A stretch of 64,000 nt of DNA, from contig QAOA01006733.1 in the NCBI GenBank assembly GCA_003255065.1, forward strand, positions 82,992 to 146,991, in the 5' to 3' direction. This DNA is from Cercis canadensis (taxonomy: Eukaryota; Streptophyta; Magnoliopsida; Fabales; Fabaceae). Positions 13,864 to 25,539 of this stretch are shown piece by piece (position 1 is the stretch's first letter; the number at the start of each line of letters is the position of its first letter). Position numbers and translations under genes: made by a program. The notes under the pieces were generated by a model, which searched no databases, was not told the origin of the DNA, and saw only the letters and a program-made list of their open reading frames with translations.

Positions 13864-16434
13864 TTGAAGACTTTGCAAGAGTTGGATTGCTTTATTCTAG
13901 CGGGGGAAGTTATAAAGCTTTTTTCTTTTTTTACTTATAAAGCCTACTTCCCACCATGTTTTCAACCCCTTGCTTAAAGCCTTGAACAAATGTCGACAAA
14001 AGAAAAGAGAAGCTGGGGAAATTTTGTGGGAAAGACGGGTATTATTAGCCTATTAGGACTCTTGATGTTTTTACACGGTAAAGTGTGAAGTAGGTCCACA
14101 TCAAGGCGCTTTCCTACCAAATTCAAATGGGTGTTGAATTACTACCTCTACTTACTCAAGAATGATATTCCTATTGTTAGTTGATTTGATGTGTCTCTGG
14201 CAGGTGATCTTTGAAAAAATGTAAAAAGCAGTTTTATTTGCAGCTCACTATAGTAAATTTCATTTCACTTCTATGAATGTACCAGAAGATCCCATGATGG
14301 GGATAAGTGAATGACTTCTCAATCATGCTTTATAATTCTGGGTTCTCCAGCTTAAATGCATTGTCTGTTCTCTGCCGGAGAATTTACATTTATCAATTCT
14401 CTCAGGTATGTGCTGGGTACAGCTATAAGAACTGAGTTAATGAGGTAGTTAGCTAGGCTTTGTCCTCCATGGGCCCTCATTTAATTGTATTTGTGCCCGC
14501 CTACTACTTCTATTCTATGTTTAATGGTGCTGGGGTATTATGTATACTTTTGGAAAATGACTAGGACATAAAAAAGTTACAACAGTGATTTCCCTCTGAA
14601 TCCAACAGTAGAATTTGCTATTCTTTTTCTAGTTTTTATCATGGTTAGTGGTTGTTTTTATGGCGACTACACCGTGTGAAGAAAGGTGAATGGAATTTAT
14701 TGTAACTGGTAAATTGATGAAAGTTTGGGTTCTGTGCGTTTGTTTAAATTTTCTGTACAGAGTAGTTGAGAGCTAACTAGCAATGGAATGCCACACTGTC
14801 ATTACTGTTCTTGTGGGTGACCCAGTTATGTGCTGCTTTCGGCTCGAGGCTTCTTGGTAACTGTTCTGTAATTCCTGGCCTCTGCATAACAAATTACATT
14901 TTCATGGCACTTTAAGTTTAATGGCTCCTATCATGTATGCCACTGCTTCGTGTGTACTTTGAAAACCGGTGGCTAGACTGAATGATTGCCAAAAGGGTTG
15001 TAAATGATTTGGTTTGATTACTATTCTGTGGTGGGTCAGTCATTTTCTAGTGCAGAGTTCACCCTATTCCAGTTGAGTTGACCTTTCAGCTTCTGTTATG
15101 GCCCTGTTAGGCCCAACAGCTAGAATATGGCCCAATATATCACTAAGTCCCACTTAAGCCCAAGTGTGGCTCAATTACCATTCCACCCCTGGGCTCCCCT
15201 ATAAATAAGGTAAGTTGTCATCTATTCAGGTAGCCCAAGTGTTAAATAAAATATCATTGGGATTATGGTTTTACTTCGTGGCCCTAGTATATGACCAAGC
15301 TTTCAATAGTTATTAACCTATTAGCTAAAGCCCGGGGAAGTGTCCTATTATTCAGATTTTCATACCTTTTTTGGCACAACCCCAGAGATAGTTTTTGCTT
15401 TCAACGGCGTAAGGCCCTGTTTGAGAGTTTGAAGTGAGAGAAAAAGAAAGGAGATGAGAAAAAAAGTTAGGGAAAGGAAGGGAAGAAAAAGTGAGAGATT
15501 TTTCTCTCATTTGTTTAGATGATTAAAATGAGCAAAAGAAAAAGAAAATAAAATAAAAAAATAAAAATTTATAATTTTATAAAGTAAATATATTTAATAT
15601 AAAATTTAATAATGTTATCGAAATAATGTTTAAAAAAGAATTTGAATAAATAAATAGAGGTATAATAATAAATTACTATTTTTTCCTTTCCAAATTCCCT
15701 AAATTAGAGGAACACAAAAGTGAAGGCAACAAATGAATGTGGGGGTTTGATGTTACCTTTTGGTTTCCTTTCATTTTTTAATCTTGAACTCCCAAACAAG
15801 AGGATTGACACATTTATTCATTTTCTTTCCCCTCAATTTTAACTTCCAAACAAACCCTAAAAGATCAACATTTTAATCATTATTAGTTTTCATTCTCTAG
15901 TATCCATTATTCTTTTTTGGGTTGGCAAAAGTTTAGGGTATGGGAAAACTTATCTTATTTCAAAGCCAAGACATGTTATAAGTTTCAACGATGTTTATAG
16001 TGGGGGATTGCTCGTAGTGAGAGTCAAACTTAAGCCTTACAAGCGGAGTAATTTGATATTTACTAATTGAACCAATTCCGTTAGTGGCCCTTATCCACTA
16101 CTTTAATTACATTTTTATCAAGCACATTTTTGGAATGATCATATTAATATAGGAACTATTAACGAAGAACTCAAAATAGAAGTAGTAATTTCATTATAAA
16201 TAGCAATTTTTTGTACTTTCAAGTTCCACACACAACTTGGTAATACATGTAACGAACATGACATTGGAATAAAAACACACTTATAAATAATATGTAGAGG
16301 GTTTTGTAGCATATATATAAACTACTAAAACCCACAAAGCATTATTAATTACTGATATCCATATAAGGTATCAAGCCATGAGACACAAACACACAAGTAA
16401 ATATGGCTTAATAGGAGAAATGGTTCTTGAACTT
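13864..16434. other. 3' flank of first receptor gene; duplicated block and MITE-like sequence
   Basis: 13895-13975 and about 14350-14720 resemble sequence 3' of the third receptor gene (35340-35420 and 37190-37440), so the array duplication extended at least 1 kb past the stop codon. 15411-15862 has MITE-like ends (AAGGCCCTGTTTG; reverse of the right end TTTTAGGGTTTGTTTGG). 15100-15250 contains a TATAAATA and could be part of an LTR, but I cannot define ends. 16150-16430 resembles 25900-26110, the 3' flank of the module gene. No other gene seen. Confidence 0.5.
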
Positions 16435-17357
16435 TCACTTGATGTCCTCAGCTTCCATTGTCTCTTCACCATTATCTTGCATTTTTGGAACACCATTATA
16501 ACCTGGCTTACGGCCACAACAACTTGCTCCACCTTGCTGTCTCATTCCAGGTGTGGTTTTACGTGAAAATGAGGGAAGAGTCCATCTTCTTCTACATTAT
16601 CCACTTCTGATGTGTTCTCTATGAATAGATGACAACTAGGTTATTAGATGCCCAAACAAGTTTCTATTTTGGAAATTGGAGTGCAACTATGTGTACGTAA
16701 AAGGAGATATAATTCTATTGGCGTTAAGTGTAATATCATTTGGTTTCTATCAATGAAACTCATCATTTTAATGAAAAAATGAATATCTCCCCAATATCTT
16801 CCATTTTGAGAATTCTATTGCCAAATCTGCTACGATAGCTCATCCTAGGAGTAGTCACGTCGAATTCTGAATCTTGTCCACCTGATTTTAAAGTACATTA
16901 TTAATTCATAAAGAGAAAATTAATGATAAAAATTGGCTTAAAAAACTTTAGCTAAATAGGGTTGTGATGTAATATCTTATCTATAAACAAAACTCTTATT
17001 TTTTTAAAAAAGCAGAGAAGCAGCAAGGTGACTCTATGTTCCATTAGTGTTAATAATTATCTTATTAATATCTTTTATTTTTGAGATTCTAATTCTGAAT
17101 CTATTATGGTGGCTCATTCTTGGACAAGTCAAGAATCTTATTAATTTAAATTAAAAATATATAATATATTCATTTACTGTGTAATACTTCATCTATTAAT
17201 ATAACTTCCACTTCTGACAAAGAAAAAAGTTACTAATAGCAACTAGCTAATTAATTTATATACTTACCAACATCTTCCATTTTTGAAAATCCAGTACCAA
17301 ATCTATTACCACGACTCATTCTAGGAGAATTCCAGTCGAATTCTAAATCTTGTCCAT
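16435..17357 (-). pseudogene. EFDW-module gene remnant, copy 1 (unrecognised family)
   Basis: Minus-strand exons found by splice signals and internal repetition. Exon 17268-17357 (90 bp, phase 1 to 1) has acceptor TTTAG and donor GTAAGT and encodes EFDWNSPRMSRGNRFG...KMEDV. A degenerate module lies near 17045-17150 (PRMSHHNRF). Exon 16792-16881 (90 bp, same phase) encodes EFDVTTPRMSYRSRFG...KMEDI, but its donor GT has become GG. The terminal exon 16435-16618 contains SCCGRKPGYNGVPKM, with a one-base frameshift before it, and stops at 16435. Upstream exons are missing where LINE sequence begins. Modules of about 30 codons in identical phase indicate growth by exon duplication. I do not recognise the family. 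It lies 2.6 kb from the first receptor gene, in the opposite orientation; related remnants follow the other two. Confidence 0.6.
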
Positions 17358-17499
17358 CTAAATTAACACAAAATATAATAATATTTATTTAGTATAGGAT
17401 TGTATGCATACAAAATTTGACATGATATATATAACGTAAGGAAAGCTACAAACAAATTGTCTGCTAAAATCATTAGAGATAACTCTACTAAAGAGTGTT

Positions 17500-18225
17500 G
17501 GATCACTTCTCAACTACCTTGTCCTCTTGCTCCGTGCTTAGCTAAAAATCAACAACTTGATTGGCTTCACGCAACACATGAGAGATAAAAACTTCTTAAT
17601 TGCAATCAGCAACCTTAATCAAATTAACAGCTTCAAGGGAATCTGATTCACAAATGAGACTTGCCACACCACAGTCCCAACACCAACGCAGCCCATTAAT
17701 GATAGCCAAAAGTTCTGCCTTCAAATTAGTGGTCACGTCTATAGCTCCATACAAGCCCGAATGCCATTTGGCATGTGTATCCCGGAGGACACCACCAATG
17801 CCTGCATTTCCTCGGTTGCCAAAACTACTTCTATCCACATTCAACTTCATTGCACCCGGCTGAGGAGCTAACCAAGAAACCCACCTCATTTCTTTAGTTA
17901 CAGAAGCTTTGTTAAGCAGAAAAATAGAAGAACACGTTGCAACCCTTGCTTGGATCCTGTGAGCTACAATCATGACTGGAGTTGACACTCTCTCCATCAC
18001 TTCTGCATTTCTTACACGCCAAATCCACCACAAAGTGCAAAAGAAGATAATACTCTTTCTAGACATAGCTTCCCCATTTTAAGATTATTAAAAATCCAAA
18101 CAGCAGAGTCATGGGTCCAGAAATTACCGTCACTACCGAAGCCAAACCTAGCGCGGGCACACAGTCCCGAAGGCAGTGCAGCAAGGTCTCATCTCCCTCC
18201 ATGCATCTATAGTGCAAGTTTTGGA
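17500..18225 (-). pseudogene. LINE-derived reverse transcriptase zinc-binding and RNase H remnant
   Basis: The minus-strand frame 18066-17596 encodes an RNase H-like domain of the kind found at the 3' end of plant non-LTR elements: KLNVDRSSFGNRGNAGIGGV near its middle, then LKAELLAI and CESDSLEAVNLI. The homology continues past the in-frame stop at about 17596 (ISHVLREANQVVDF), and upstream of the frame a piece resembling the zinc-binding domain (GDETLLHCLRDC) lies in another frame. It is thus interrupted at both ends. It abuts the 5' truncation of the module gene, so LINE insertion probably removed or separated the missing exons. Confidence 0.7.
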
Positions 18226-19401
18226 TGAGCTCTAGAATTGAATTTCTGCACTTTCAACTTCTGCTTTAAAAGTACATTTTTAATATATTTACTTCTTTAT
18301 TCATACTAATTAACCCTAATTACACCAACGAAACTTTGTATAATCAAGTCCCAAATTGATCTCTAATAGTTCAAAAATAACTGCTTTGTTGACACCTCTG
18401 CAATTAATACGGCTTGTTTTCACTCGAAATTCTCTTCAATAGCCAAAAAGTGCAAGATTGTAATCATCGGAATCTCATGATATATTACTTATTTTCATTC
18501 CCCATTTATTCATTTCGCTTTCATTAAGAACTTCTTAGATAATCTTATCGTTTGTAAGTCCAATAATTGCTTTGAATATATATATCTAATTTAATAATCA
18601 GCCAAACAGTTGCACCACTTATTAATAATTGGCACCACCACCATTAGTGAAGAACTCGTAAAAAAATGAACATTTCATTAGAAATAGAAATCCTTAGTGC
18701 ATGTTCCACATACAATTTGGTAATACATTTAACGGACATGACATATTAAAACAACCTTGCAACAATGGTGAACATCTCATTTTAAACAAGCATTCAATTC
18801 TATCACTTCAAATAAACTATTTTCATGATATTTAATTTCTTTTTGTAATTGTTTGAGAAAAATTGAAAGGGCTATCTAATATAGTAATATGTATTTAGCC
18901 ATTTCTAACTAATCGAACGGTTTGAGGTGTTGTTTGGTGCTACCTTGTTTGTTTTTAAGCATTTTGCAACCATTTTTTAAAATTGAAAAACAGTGTAAGA
19001 TTATTAGCGAGAAGAGATAATTAAAAAAGTAATTAGAAGATATGGTACCAAATATGTAACATCTAAATTTCTTTTGGTTAAAATCTCCACCACAAAATAC
19101 TTCAATTATAGTTATAACTATTAAACAATATTAAGTTTTCTTCTCTGTATGGTTTTGACTTTTGATCACTTAAAAATAGAGGTGTTCATCAGTTGGTTTG
19201 GTAGACTTTCTCAACTGACCGATGGATGTTCGGGTGAGAAAATGAGATCTGTCGTCGACCGGAACTCTAGCTTAATCGATAAAATGCGGGTTGGTCTGTA
19301 GGCAAGTTTGTTGGGTGGGTTGAATCAGATTGGTTCCGTTGTGTTGTTGGGCTTGTCAAGGAAAGCAAAGCTGCAGTTTTAGCAGCTCGTTCACTCACAA
19401 T
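18226..19401. repeat. Intergenic, with a partial extra copy of the module-gene 3' flank
   Basis: About 18570-18760 resembles 16080-16270 and 25860-25990: all share the order of a 'cattagtgaagaactc'-like segment, a 'catttcattagaaat' segment and a 'taacgaacatgaca' segment. This is a third, truncated copy of the region just 3' of the module gene, without exons I can recognise. The rest, including a hAT-like end AATAGAGGTGTTCATC near 19177, holds no gene. Confidence 0.5.
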
Positions 19402-19985
19402 TAGAGGTGGGGAAATGCGCATAGCCCCATGGGCTAACCCGTTTTGACACGAAAAAAGTATGGTTGGGTTCTAAGTATCCTAGCCTAAATGAAACCGGGC
19501 CAATTTGGCCCAGCCCGAATTAGTCAGTGGCCCGTTTGAGTTCGGGTCGAGTTGGGCCAGCCTTTTTTTTTTTTTTTAAAGGAAAGAATACAAAATCAGA
19601 TTTGTATGTGTTTTTTAACTTTAAACTTTAAAGTATGTATTATTATAATTTTTTTAGTTACTTATACATCTTTATTTTAAATTTACACTTACATGCATTT
19701 TTTTATACGTATTTGATTATTTGTTTTAATTTATTTATTACTTTATTCATATTTTATTTTGTTTAATTAGATTTATTAGTAATTAAACTAAAATCACTAA
19801 AAAAATTTTTAACTTTTGTTAGATTTTAGTTTAATTACAAATAAAAATAATAATTTTTTTTTTAAAAAAAGTGGACCGACCCGTTTAAGTTTGCTGTTTG
19901 TGTAAGACTGAGTTAGGCTAATAGTTTTCTGGCCCAAAATAAAAAAAAAAGGGCCAAATTTGACCCAACCTGTTTCCCACCTATA
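19402..19985. mobile_element. hAT-type non-autonomous element, copy 1
   Basis: Ends TAGAGGTGGGGAAATG and, on the reverse, TATAGGTGGGAAACAG. Perfect 8-bp target duplications CTCACAAT lie at 19394-19401 and 19986-19993, diagnostic of the hAT superfamily. The subterminal regions are rich in GGGCC/GGCCC words and the centre is AT-rich; no transposase is encoded. A related element sits at 30263-30820. Confidence 0.88.
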
Positions 19986-20060
19986 CTCACAATGGTGGTT
20001 TGGATGGCCCACTTGCTGCTTGTTGTTTTTGGTTGAAGGGATACGGAGAGGAAGAAGAGG

Positions 20061-20534
20061 GTAAAAAAATGAGAAGAAGGGAAAAATAGTTCTGGTATAG
20101 AGAAGGAGGAAGAGCATAAAACGTTTATATGAAAAACTAAAGGGAAAAAGAGAAGATGAATGAAAGTGATTGTTACTGGTAAAGGATGAAAAGTATAATA
20201 AAATATTAAAATGAAATTGATAACAAGAGAGAGAAGAAAGAGTGCACGAGGAGCATAGGAAAAGACAATTGAAATTGAAAAAGCATGAGAAAAAAGNGTA
20301 AAAGAATGAGAAGAAGGGAAAAATAGTTCTGGTAGAGAGAAGGAGGAAGAGCAAAAAACGTTTATATTAAAAACTAAAGGGAAAAAGAGAAGATGAATGA
20401 AAGTGATTGTTACTGGTAAAGGATGAAAAGTATAATAAAATATTAAAATGAAATTGATAACAAGAGAGAGAAGAAAGAGTGCACGAGGAGCATAGGAAAA
20501 GACAATTGAAATTGAAAAAGCATGAGAAAAAAGA
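20061..20534. repeat. GA-rich direct duplication either side of an N
   Basis: 20061-20296 and 20298-20534 are near-identical copies separated by one N at 20297, both starting GTAAAA and containing GAGAAGAAGGGAAAAATAG. The purine-rich strand produces long minus-strand open frames (up to 273 codons, reading through the N) that are compositional artefacts. The duplication is probably an unmerged assembly overlap. Confidence 0.8.
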
Positions 20535-20762
20535 CAATTGAAATTGATAACAAGAGAGAGAAGAAAAAGTGGAAAATTTAAAAATTGAAGAGCTTTTTCA
20601 AAAAATGAATGGAGGGAGAAAGACATGTTTAGGCATTGGGAACTGGGAAGGACTCGGGAAAGAGAGAAAGTATTCGGTCGGATTCGGTTTTCCTTAAAAA
20701 TAAGCTGCAAACGAATGCTGTTTCGTATGCTCAAACAAAAAAAATATTTTCATGATAATACT

Positions 20763-20977
20763 AAGGTTTAATTACAATTTTGGTTTATCAATTTTAACCA
20801 CTTGAACGTTTTGGTCCCTCTTCTTTAAAAATGAACTATTGAGTCCCTCTATATTCATAAAATGTACAAGTTTAGTCTATTTATCTTTAAATCAAAATTC
20901 TTAAGCTTATTTCAAGGTGTAAAGTTCTCTGATTCATAATCCCACCATTCAGATTGAATGACTACATCTTGTGAACC
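20763..20977. repeat. Truncated MITE, shared family with 47921 and 57286
   Basis: It shares with 57286-57600 and 47921-48150 the order: 'attttggt', a '(t)ttaaaaat(g/a)aa' segment, 'gtccctctatattcataaaatgtac', a 'caaaattctt' segment, 'gttctctgattcataatc' and 'cttgtgaacc'. Only the left arm is present; it ends exactly at the N at 20978, where the assembly may be broken. Confidence 0.65.
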
Positions 20978-21189
20978 NATTATAAAAAAAGAAAAAATCT
21001 TGTAAAAAAATAGAAAATATTAGTTTATTTTTTTTGGCTTTATTACGTCAATGTTTTGGCTTTTTTGCGAACGCCTCAAATGCTCATCTAGTCATCTCCC
21101 CCCTAAACGGCCTCCCTCAAAATCAAATAGGTGTTTTATTTTAGTTTGTGGGCCCCACGGTTCATGGGGTAGGTAAATGTGTTATTTTT

Positions 21190-21932
21190 TAGACTTAAAC
21201 ATAATTTTAATCCTCTTATTTTGGTGAAATTAATATTTTGGCCCTCTGGTTTCAAACAAATTTTTTTAGTCCTTCAAGTATCACAAAATAAATAAATTGG
21301 TTTACGATTTCTATAACTGTCAAAAAATTAACGGTGGTACTGACATGACAAATATGTAGCAATCATGTGAAATTTTTTTTATTTAATTATAATTTTAGTC
21401 TCCTATTTTATCCATATGAACTTTTTGGTCTCTTTATTTTTTTTCATATGAACATTTTGATATCTCTATTTTCAAATGACAATTTTTATTAATTAGATGT
21501 ATACTAGTAGTGTAACTATCAATATGTAAATAATATTAGCCAAAATATTTTGTTAATTAGATCTTAAAAGTATTATAATGTCATTTTATTTTTGTAGTTT
21601 ATAAAATGTTATGGGGACAAATTGTTTTCTAAATTTTGAAGTTAATAAAATTTTAAAAAGTATTGTTTGAAAATTGGGACACTAAAAAGTTTATATAGCC
21701 AAAATAAAATATCAAAATTGTAATTAAGCTAAAAAAAGTTTTTTGCCACATGGTTGCTACGTATTTGTTATGTCAGCACCACCGTTAATTTTTTGACGGT
21801 GTTAGAGATATAGACCAATTCGTTCATTTTGTGAAATTTGAAAAACTAAAAAGTGTCATTTAAAAATAGGGACCAAAACATTTATTTTACCAAAATAAGA
21901 GGACCAAAATTGTATTTAAATCTATTTTTTAA
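21190..21932. mobile_element. Foldback element with a second foldback nested inside
   Basis: The outer arms pair: the left end AGACTTAAACATAATTTTAA and the reversed right end GATTTAAATACAATTTTGG continue into CCTCTTATTTTGGT on both sides. The arms also share the segment TTAACGGTGGTACTGACAT against its complement near 21770-21800. Inside, 21383-21738 has its own inverted ends (TTAATTATAATTTTAGTC against the reverse of GACACTAAAAAG...TTGTAATTAAG). No coding capacity. Target duplications are not clear. Confidence 0.65.
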
Positions 21933-23298
21933 TTTCATTTTGGATGCATTAGTAATTACGAGAATGACCTTTTTCATATGCTAATGAGAGATATATATAA
22001 CACTTCACTAACTTATCAGCATTAATTATTATTGAAGTAAAAAATTTAATGTTAATTATTTATTTTTAATAGTAAAAATTAAATGCTTTTCATATCACCC
22101 ACATCAAGTATCACATACCACATGGTATGTGAGAAATTTGTCTCAGCAAGACAACAAACCAGACATGCCTTTGTGGGGCCAGTTCCCATCCACATCACAC
22201 AACCTTTTTTGCCTGTCACCACTTGATTGGTCCATGGTGGCTTTGTTAAGCATACCGACCCAGCATAATCGTAACTCGTAAGCTATTAGCCAGGGTTGGA
22301 TTAAATAACCATCCCTTTCTTAATGGGCCAGCCCCCACATCCACTTCAAACTTGGACCTTCACTCCTGTCTTATCCAACTCGACTAAATAGCATTAACTT
22401 CAAACACGAGCTATAGGGTATTCGCATTATCAATATTGGTCGTGGTCGTGCTAGCCTGGTCTTAAGGGTTAGAATTTGATAATTTGACTGAAATAATATA
22501 TTTGGATAAATTATTTATATAAATGTGATATTTTTTAAATTATTTATATAAAATTGATACTTTAAAATATTTTAGTAATATTTCAATCAAAGTTTAAACA
22601 ATTTTTTGCTAAAAGTGTAACCTATTTTTGGAAAAAGCGCGTTTATTTTTTTGGGAAAAACACAACTTATTTTTGACAAAAACGTGTTTAAATTTTAATT
22701 AAAAAATAAAGAAAATATTTAAAAATATTTATTTTACATAAATAATTTAAAAAATATTTCATTTGTGTAAATAGTTTATACAAATATATTATTTCAATAA
22801 AACTGCCCTAAACTTTTATGTTGTATCTTAAGTTTATATAAGTAACTAAATTTTATTTTTTGTAACAAATATTTCATTAAGATTATTTTAATAACGATGT
22901 AATTAATATTAAAAAGTTTTTATATGATTAATTTTTAAAAATATAATAAAAAGCGATTAAACTAAAATTATTATTTAGAATCAATTATAATTGTTTATTT
23001 TATGTTTTTATAATTTTTATATAAAAATTTTATTTTTGAATTTAAAAATATTTTAGATTGAAATACATAAATAATTTAAAAATATTAATGTCTTAAATTA
23101 AAATTATTATTAGTAAAATCGTTAAATTTCAGCGTTGGTGTAAATTTAACTTTTTACCGTGAATGTATCAAATAATAACTCGGCTAGTCTAAGGCCACTC
23201 TTTCGGGGAGATAATCGCGGGGACTAGTCCAAACAAAACAGTTTAAAATTCAGTGTTCTCCTCTTGATTGACTCTGTTCTTGTAGAAGCAGAGGCAGA
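21933..23298. promoter_or_regulatory. Upstream region of the second receptor gene, partly shared with the third
   Basis: 22405-22470 (containing TATCAATATTGGTCGTG and GTGCTAGC) matches 29432-29485 upstream of the third receptor gene. A second shared block is about 23170-23225 against about 29490-29540 (GGGAGATAATCGCGG-like). The last 50 bases before the ATG also match the third gene (GACTCTGTTCTTGTAGAAGC). An AT-rich stretch of roughly 700 bp separates the shared blocks here and is probably inserted. The shared blocks are duplicated promoter sequence. Confidence 0.5.
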
Positions 23299-25539
23299 AT
23301 GGCACTTGTCCTGCTCCTCCTCCTCCTCTGCTTCCTCTTAACACCACCCACCACCCTCTCTCTGAACCAAGAAGGTCTCTACCTCTACAAATTCAAGCTC
23401 TCTGTGGACGACCCACACTCTATCCTCTCCTCCTGGAATCCCCTCCACAACACTCCCTGCAACTGGACAGGCATCAAATGCCACCCACAAAAATTCTCAG
23501 TTCTCTCTCTCAACCTCTCTAACGCCAACATTTCTGGCCCATTCCCTGCTTCCATTCTCTGTCGCCTCACCAACCTCACCTCCATAACCCTCTCCAAAAA
23601 CTCCATTTATGGCACCCTCCCTTCTGAAATCTCCCTCTGTCACAATCTCCTTCACCTTGACATCTCTCAGAACCTCCTCACTGGTCCTCTGCCTCTCACT
23701 TTATCTCAAATTCTCAATCTTGTGAATTTTCATGGTAGCAATAACAAGTTTAGTGGATCGCTCCCTAATAGTATTCTGAATCTTGGACAACTGGCATGTC
23801 TTGATCTTCACAGCAATAATCTCTCGGGTGAGCTTCCAAGGGGAATTCAGTCATGGGAGAAGCTCATCCTGTTGAATTTATCTCATAATGAGCTTAGTGG
23901 ACAAATTCCAGATGAAATTAAGAGCTTGTCCATGCTCAATGTTCTTGACCTTTCTTACAATCAATTTTCAGGGAAAATTCCTATGGGGTTGCAGAATTTG
24001 AAGCTAATTGTGCTCAATTTGTCGTATAATCAACTCTCTGGACAACTTCCTCCTCTTTTGGCTAAGGATTTGTACAGCACTAGCTTTCTGGGTAATCTTG
24101 ATTTATGTGGGGATTTAAAATATTTGTGTGATGGCAGAGACAAAACTAGTTTTAAACATGCTTGGTTTATTGGAGCTATTTGTGCTTTTGTAATATTTTC
24201 GATTGTTCTCATTGCGGTTATGCTTTTTAGGAAGGTAGAAAATGAATCAAAATGGATATTGACATCATTCCACAAACTGGGTTTTAGTGTGAATGAGATC
24301 TTGGATTGCCTTGAGGATAATGTGATAGGAAGTGGATCATCAGGGAAAGTTTACAAGGTTGTGCTTAGCAATGGGGAGGTTGCTGCTGTGAAGAAGCTAT
24401 GGAGTGGAATCAAAAAGGAAATAGATACTGGGGTTATTGAAAAGGGTCAGGGTCAGGTTCAAGACTGTGTTTTTGATGCCGAGGTTGAAACTTTGAGCAA
24501 AATTAGGCACAAGAACATTGTCAAACTGTGGTGTTGCTGCACCAAAAGGGACTGCAAGCTTTTGGTTTATGAATACATGGCAAATGGTAGTCTTGGTGAT
24601 TTGCTGCATAGAAGTAAAGGAGGGTTGTTGGATTGGCCAACAAGGTATAAGATTGCTCTAGATGCAGCAGAAGGGCTATCTTATCTGCATCATGACTGTG
24701 TTCCCCCAATTATTCATAGAGATGTGAAATCCAACAATATCTTGTTGGATGGGGACTTCGGTGCACGGGTTGCCGATTTCGGAGTAGCTAAGGTTGTCCA
24801 AGCCTCTGGCAAGGGAACCAAATCCATGTCTGTCATAGCTGGGTCATATGGATACATAGCACCAGGTTAGTCACCAGATTTATTTGGTTTTGCTTATTTC
24901 AAAACTTACTTGGATGAATCTGAGGTACCTTTAGTAATAACATTTAATGCTTAACTCATAATCTAGGTGTTTTTTCTGGGTTATTATGCGTTTGTAGCCT
25001 TTTGTTTATTAGCACTTAGTGTCCATAATAGTAGTGCAGAATAAATGCTTACCATGGTTACCATAGTATATACCTAGTTGTAACTTAAAATCAAGTCGCT
25101 TGTTTTACTTGGCATTACAACTTTTGATGCATACTATATATAGAAATGAAATGTGCGTAGTATTTTATCAGTCTAATCTTTGCAGTCAAATTGACTTGAT
25201 CCTTTCATTTGGGTGGCAGAATATGCATACACGCTCAGAGTGAATGAAAAGAGCGACATATACAGTTTTGGCGTTGTCATACTTGAGTTGGTTACAGGAA
25301 AACGCCCAGTGGAAGCCGAATTAGGGGAAAAAGACTTGGCTAACTGGGTCTGCACCACCTTGGATCAGCAAGGCGTGGACTATATTCTTGACCCCAAACT
25401 TGATTCCTGTTTCAAAGAACAAATCTGCAAGCTCCTTAACATTGGCCTCCTTTGTACTAATCCTCTCCCAATCAACCGTCCCTCCATGAAGACAGTGGTG
25501 AAGATGTTGCAAGAGGTGGGTGAATTTGCAAGAGTTTGA
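23299..25539 (+). CDS. HSL1-type LRR receptor-like kinase with internally deleted ectodomain
   Basis: Exons 23299-24865 and 25220-25539 (GT-AG, 354-bp intron) give 628 aa. Signal peptide, N-terminal cap (PCNWTGIKC) and the first LRRs are followed directly by the last LRRs, then membrane helix near 287-310 and a kinase with GSGSSGKVYK near 343, VKKLW, HRDVKSNN near 473, DFG and GSYGYIAPE. Aligned with the third paralogue, exactly 336 codons (fourteen 24-residue repeats) are missing, with the junction at an AATCT word (23716-23720) present at both deletion ends in the paralogue. The C-terminus reads KMLQEVGEFARV: about 95 bp covering the family tail and stop have been lost and the frame now ends in former 3' UTR. 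The kinase looks competent. The shortened ectodomain probably cannot form the usual peptide-binding superhelix (inference), so it may be a decoy, a co-receptor-like form, or non-functional. Confidence 0.88.

Noticed and set aside
15100..15330. Solo LTR with TATAAATA
   Set aside because: No matching second terminus, target duplication or related copy in the window; left as possible only.
19809..20734. Long minus-strand open frames (181 and 273 codons)
   Set aside because: They arise from purine-rich low-complexity DNA, repeat the same sequence on either side of an N and read through that N. No domain or splice support.
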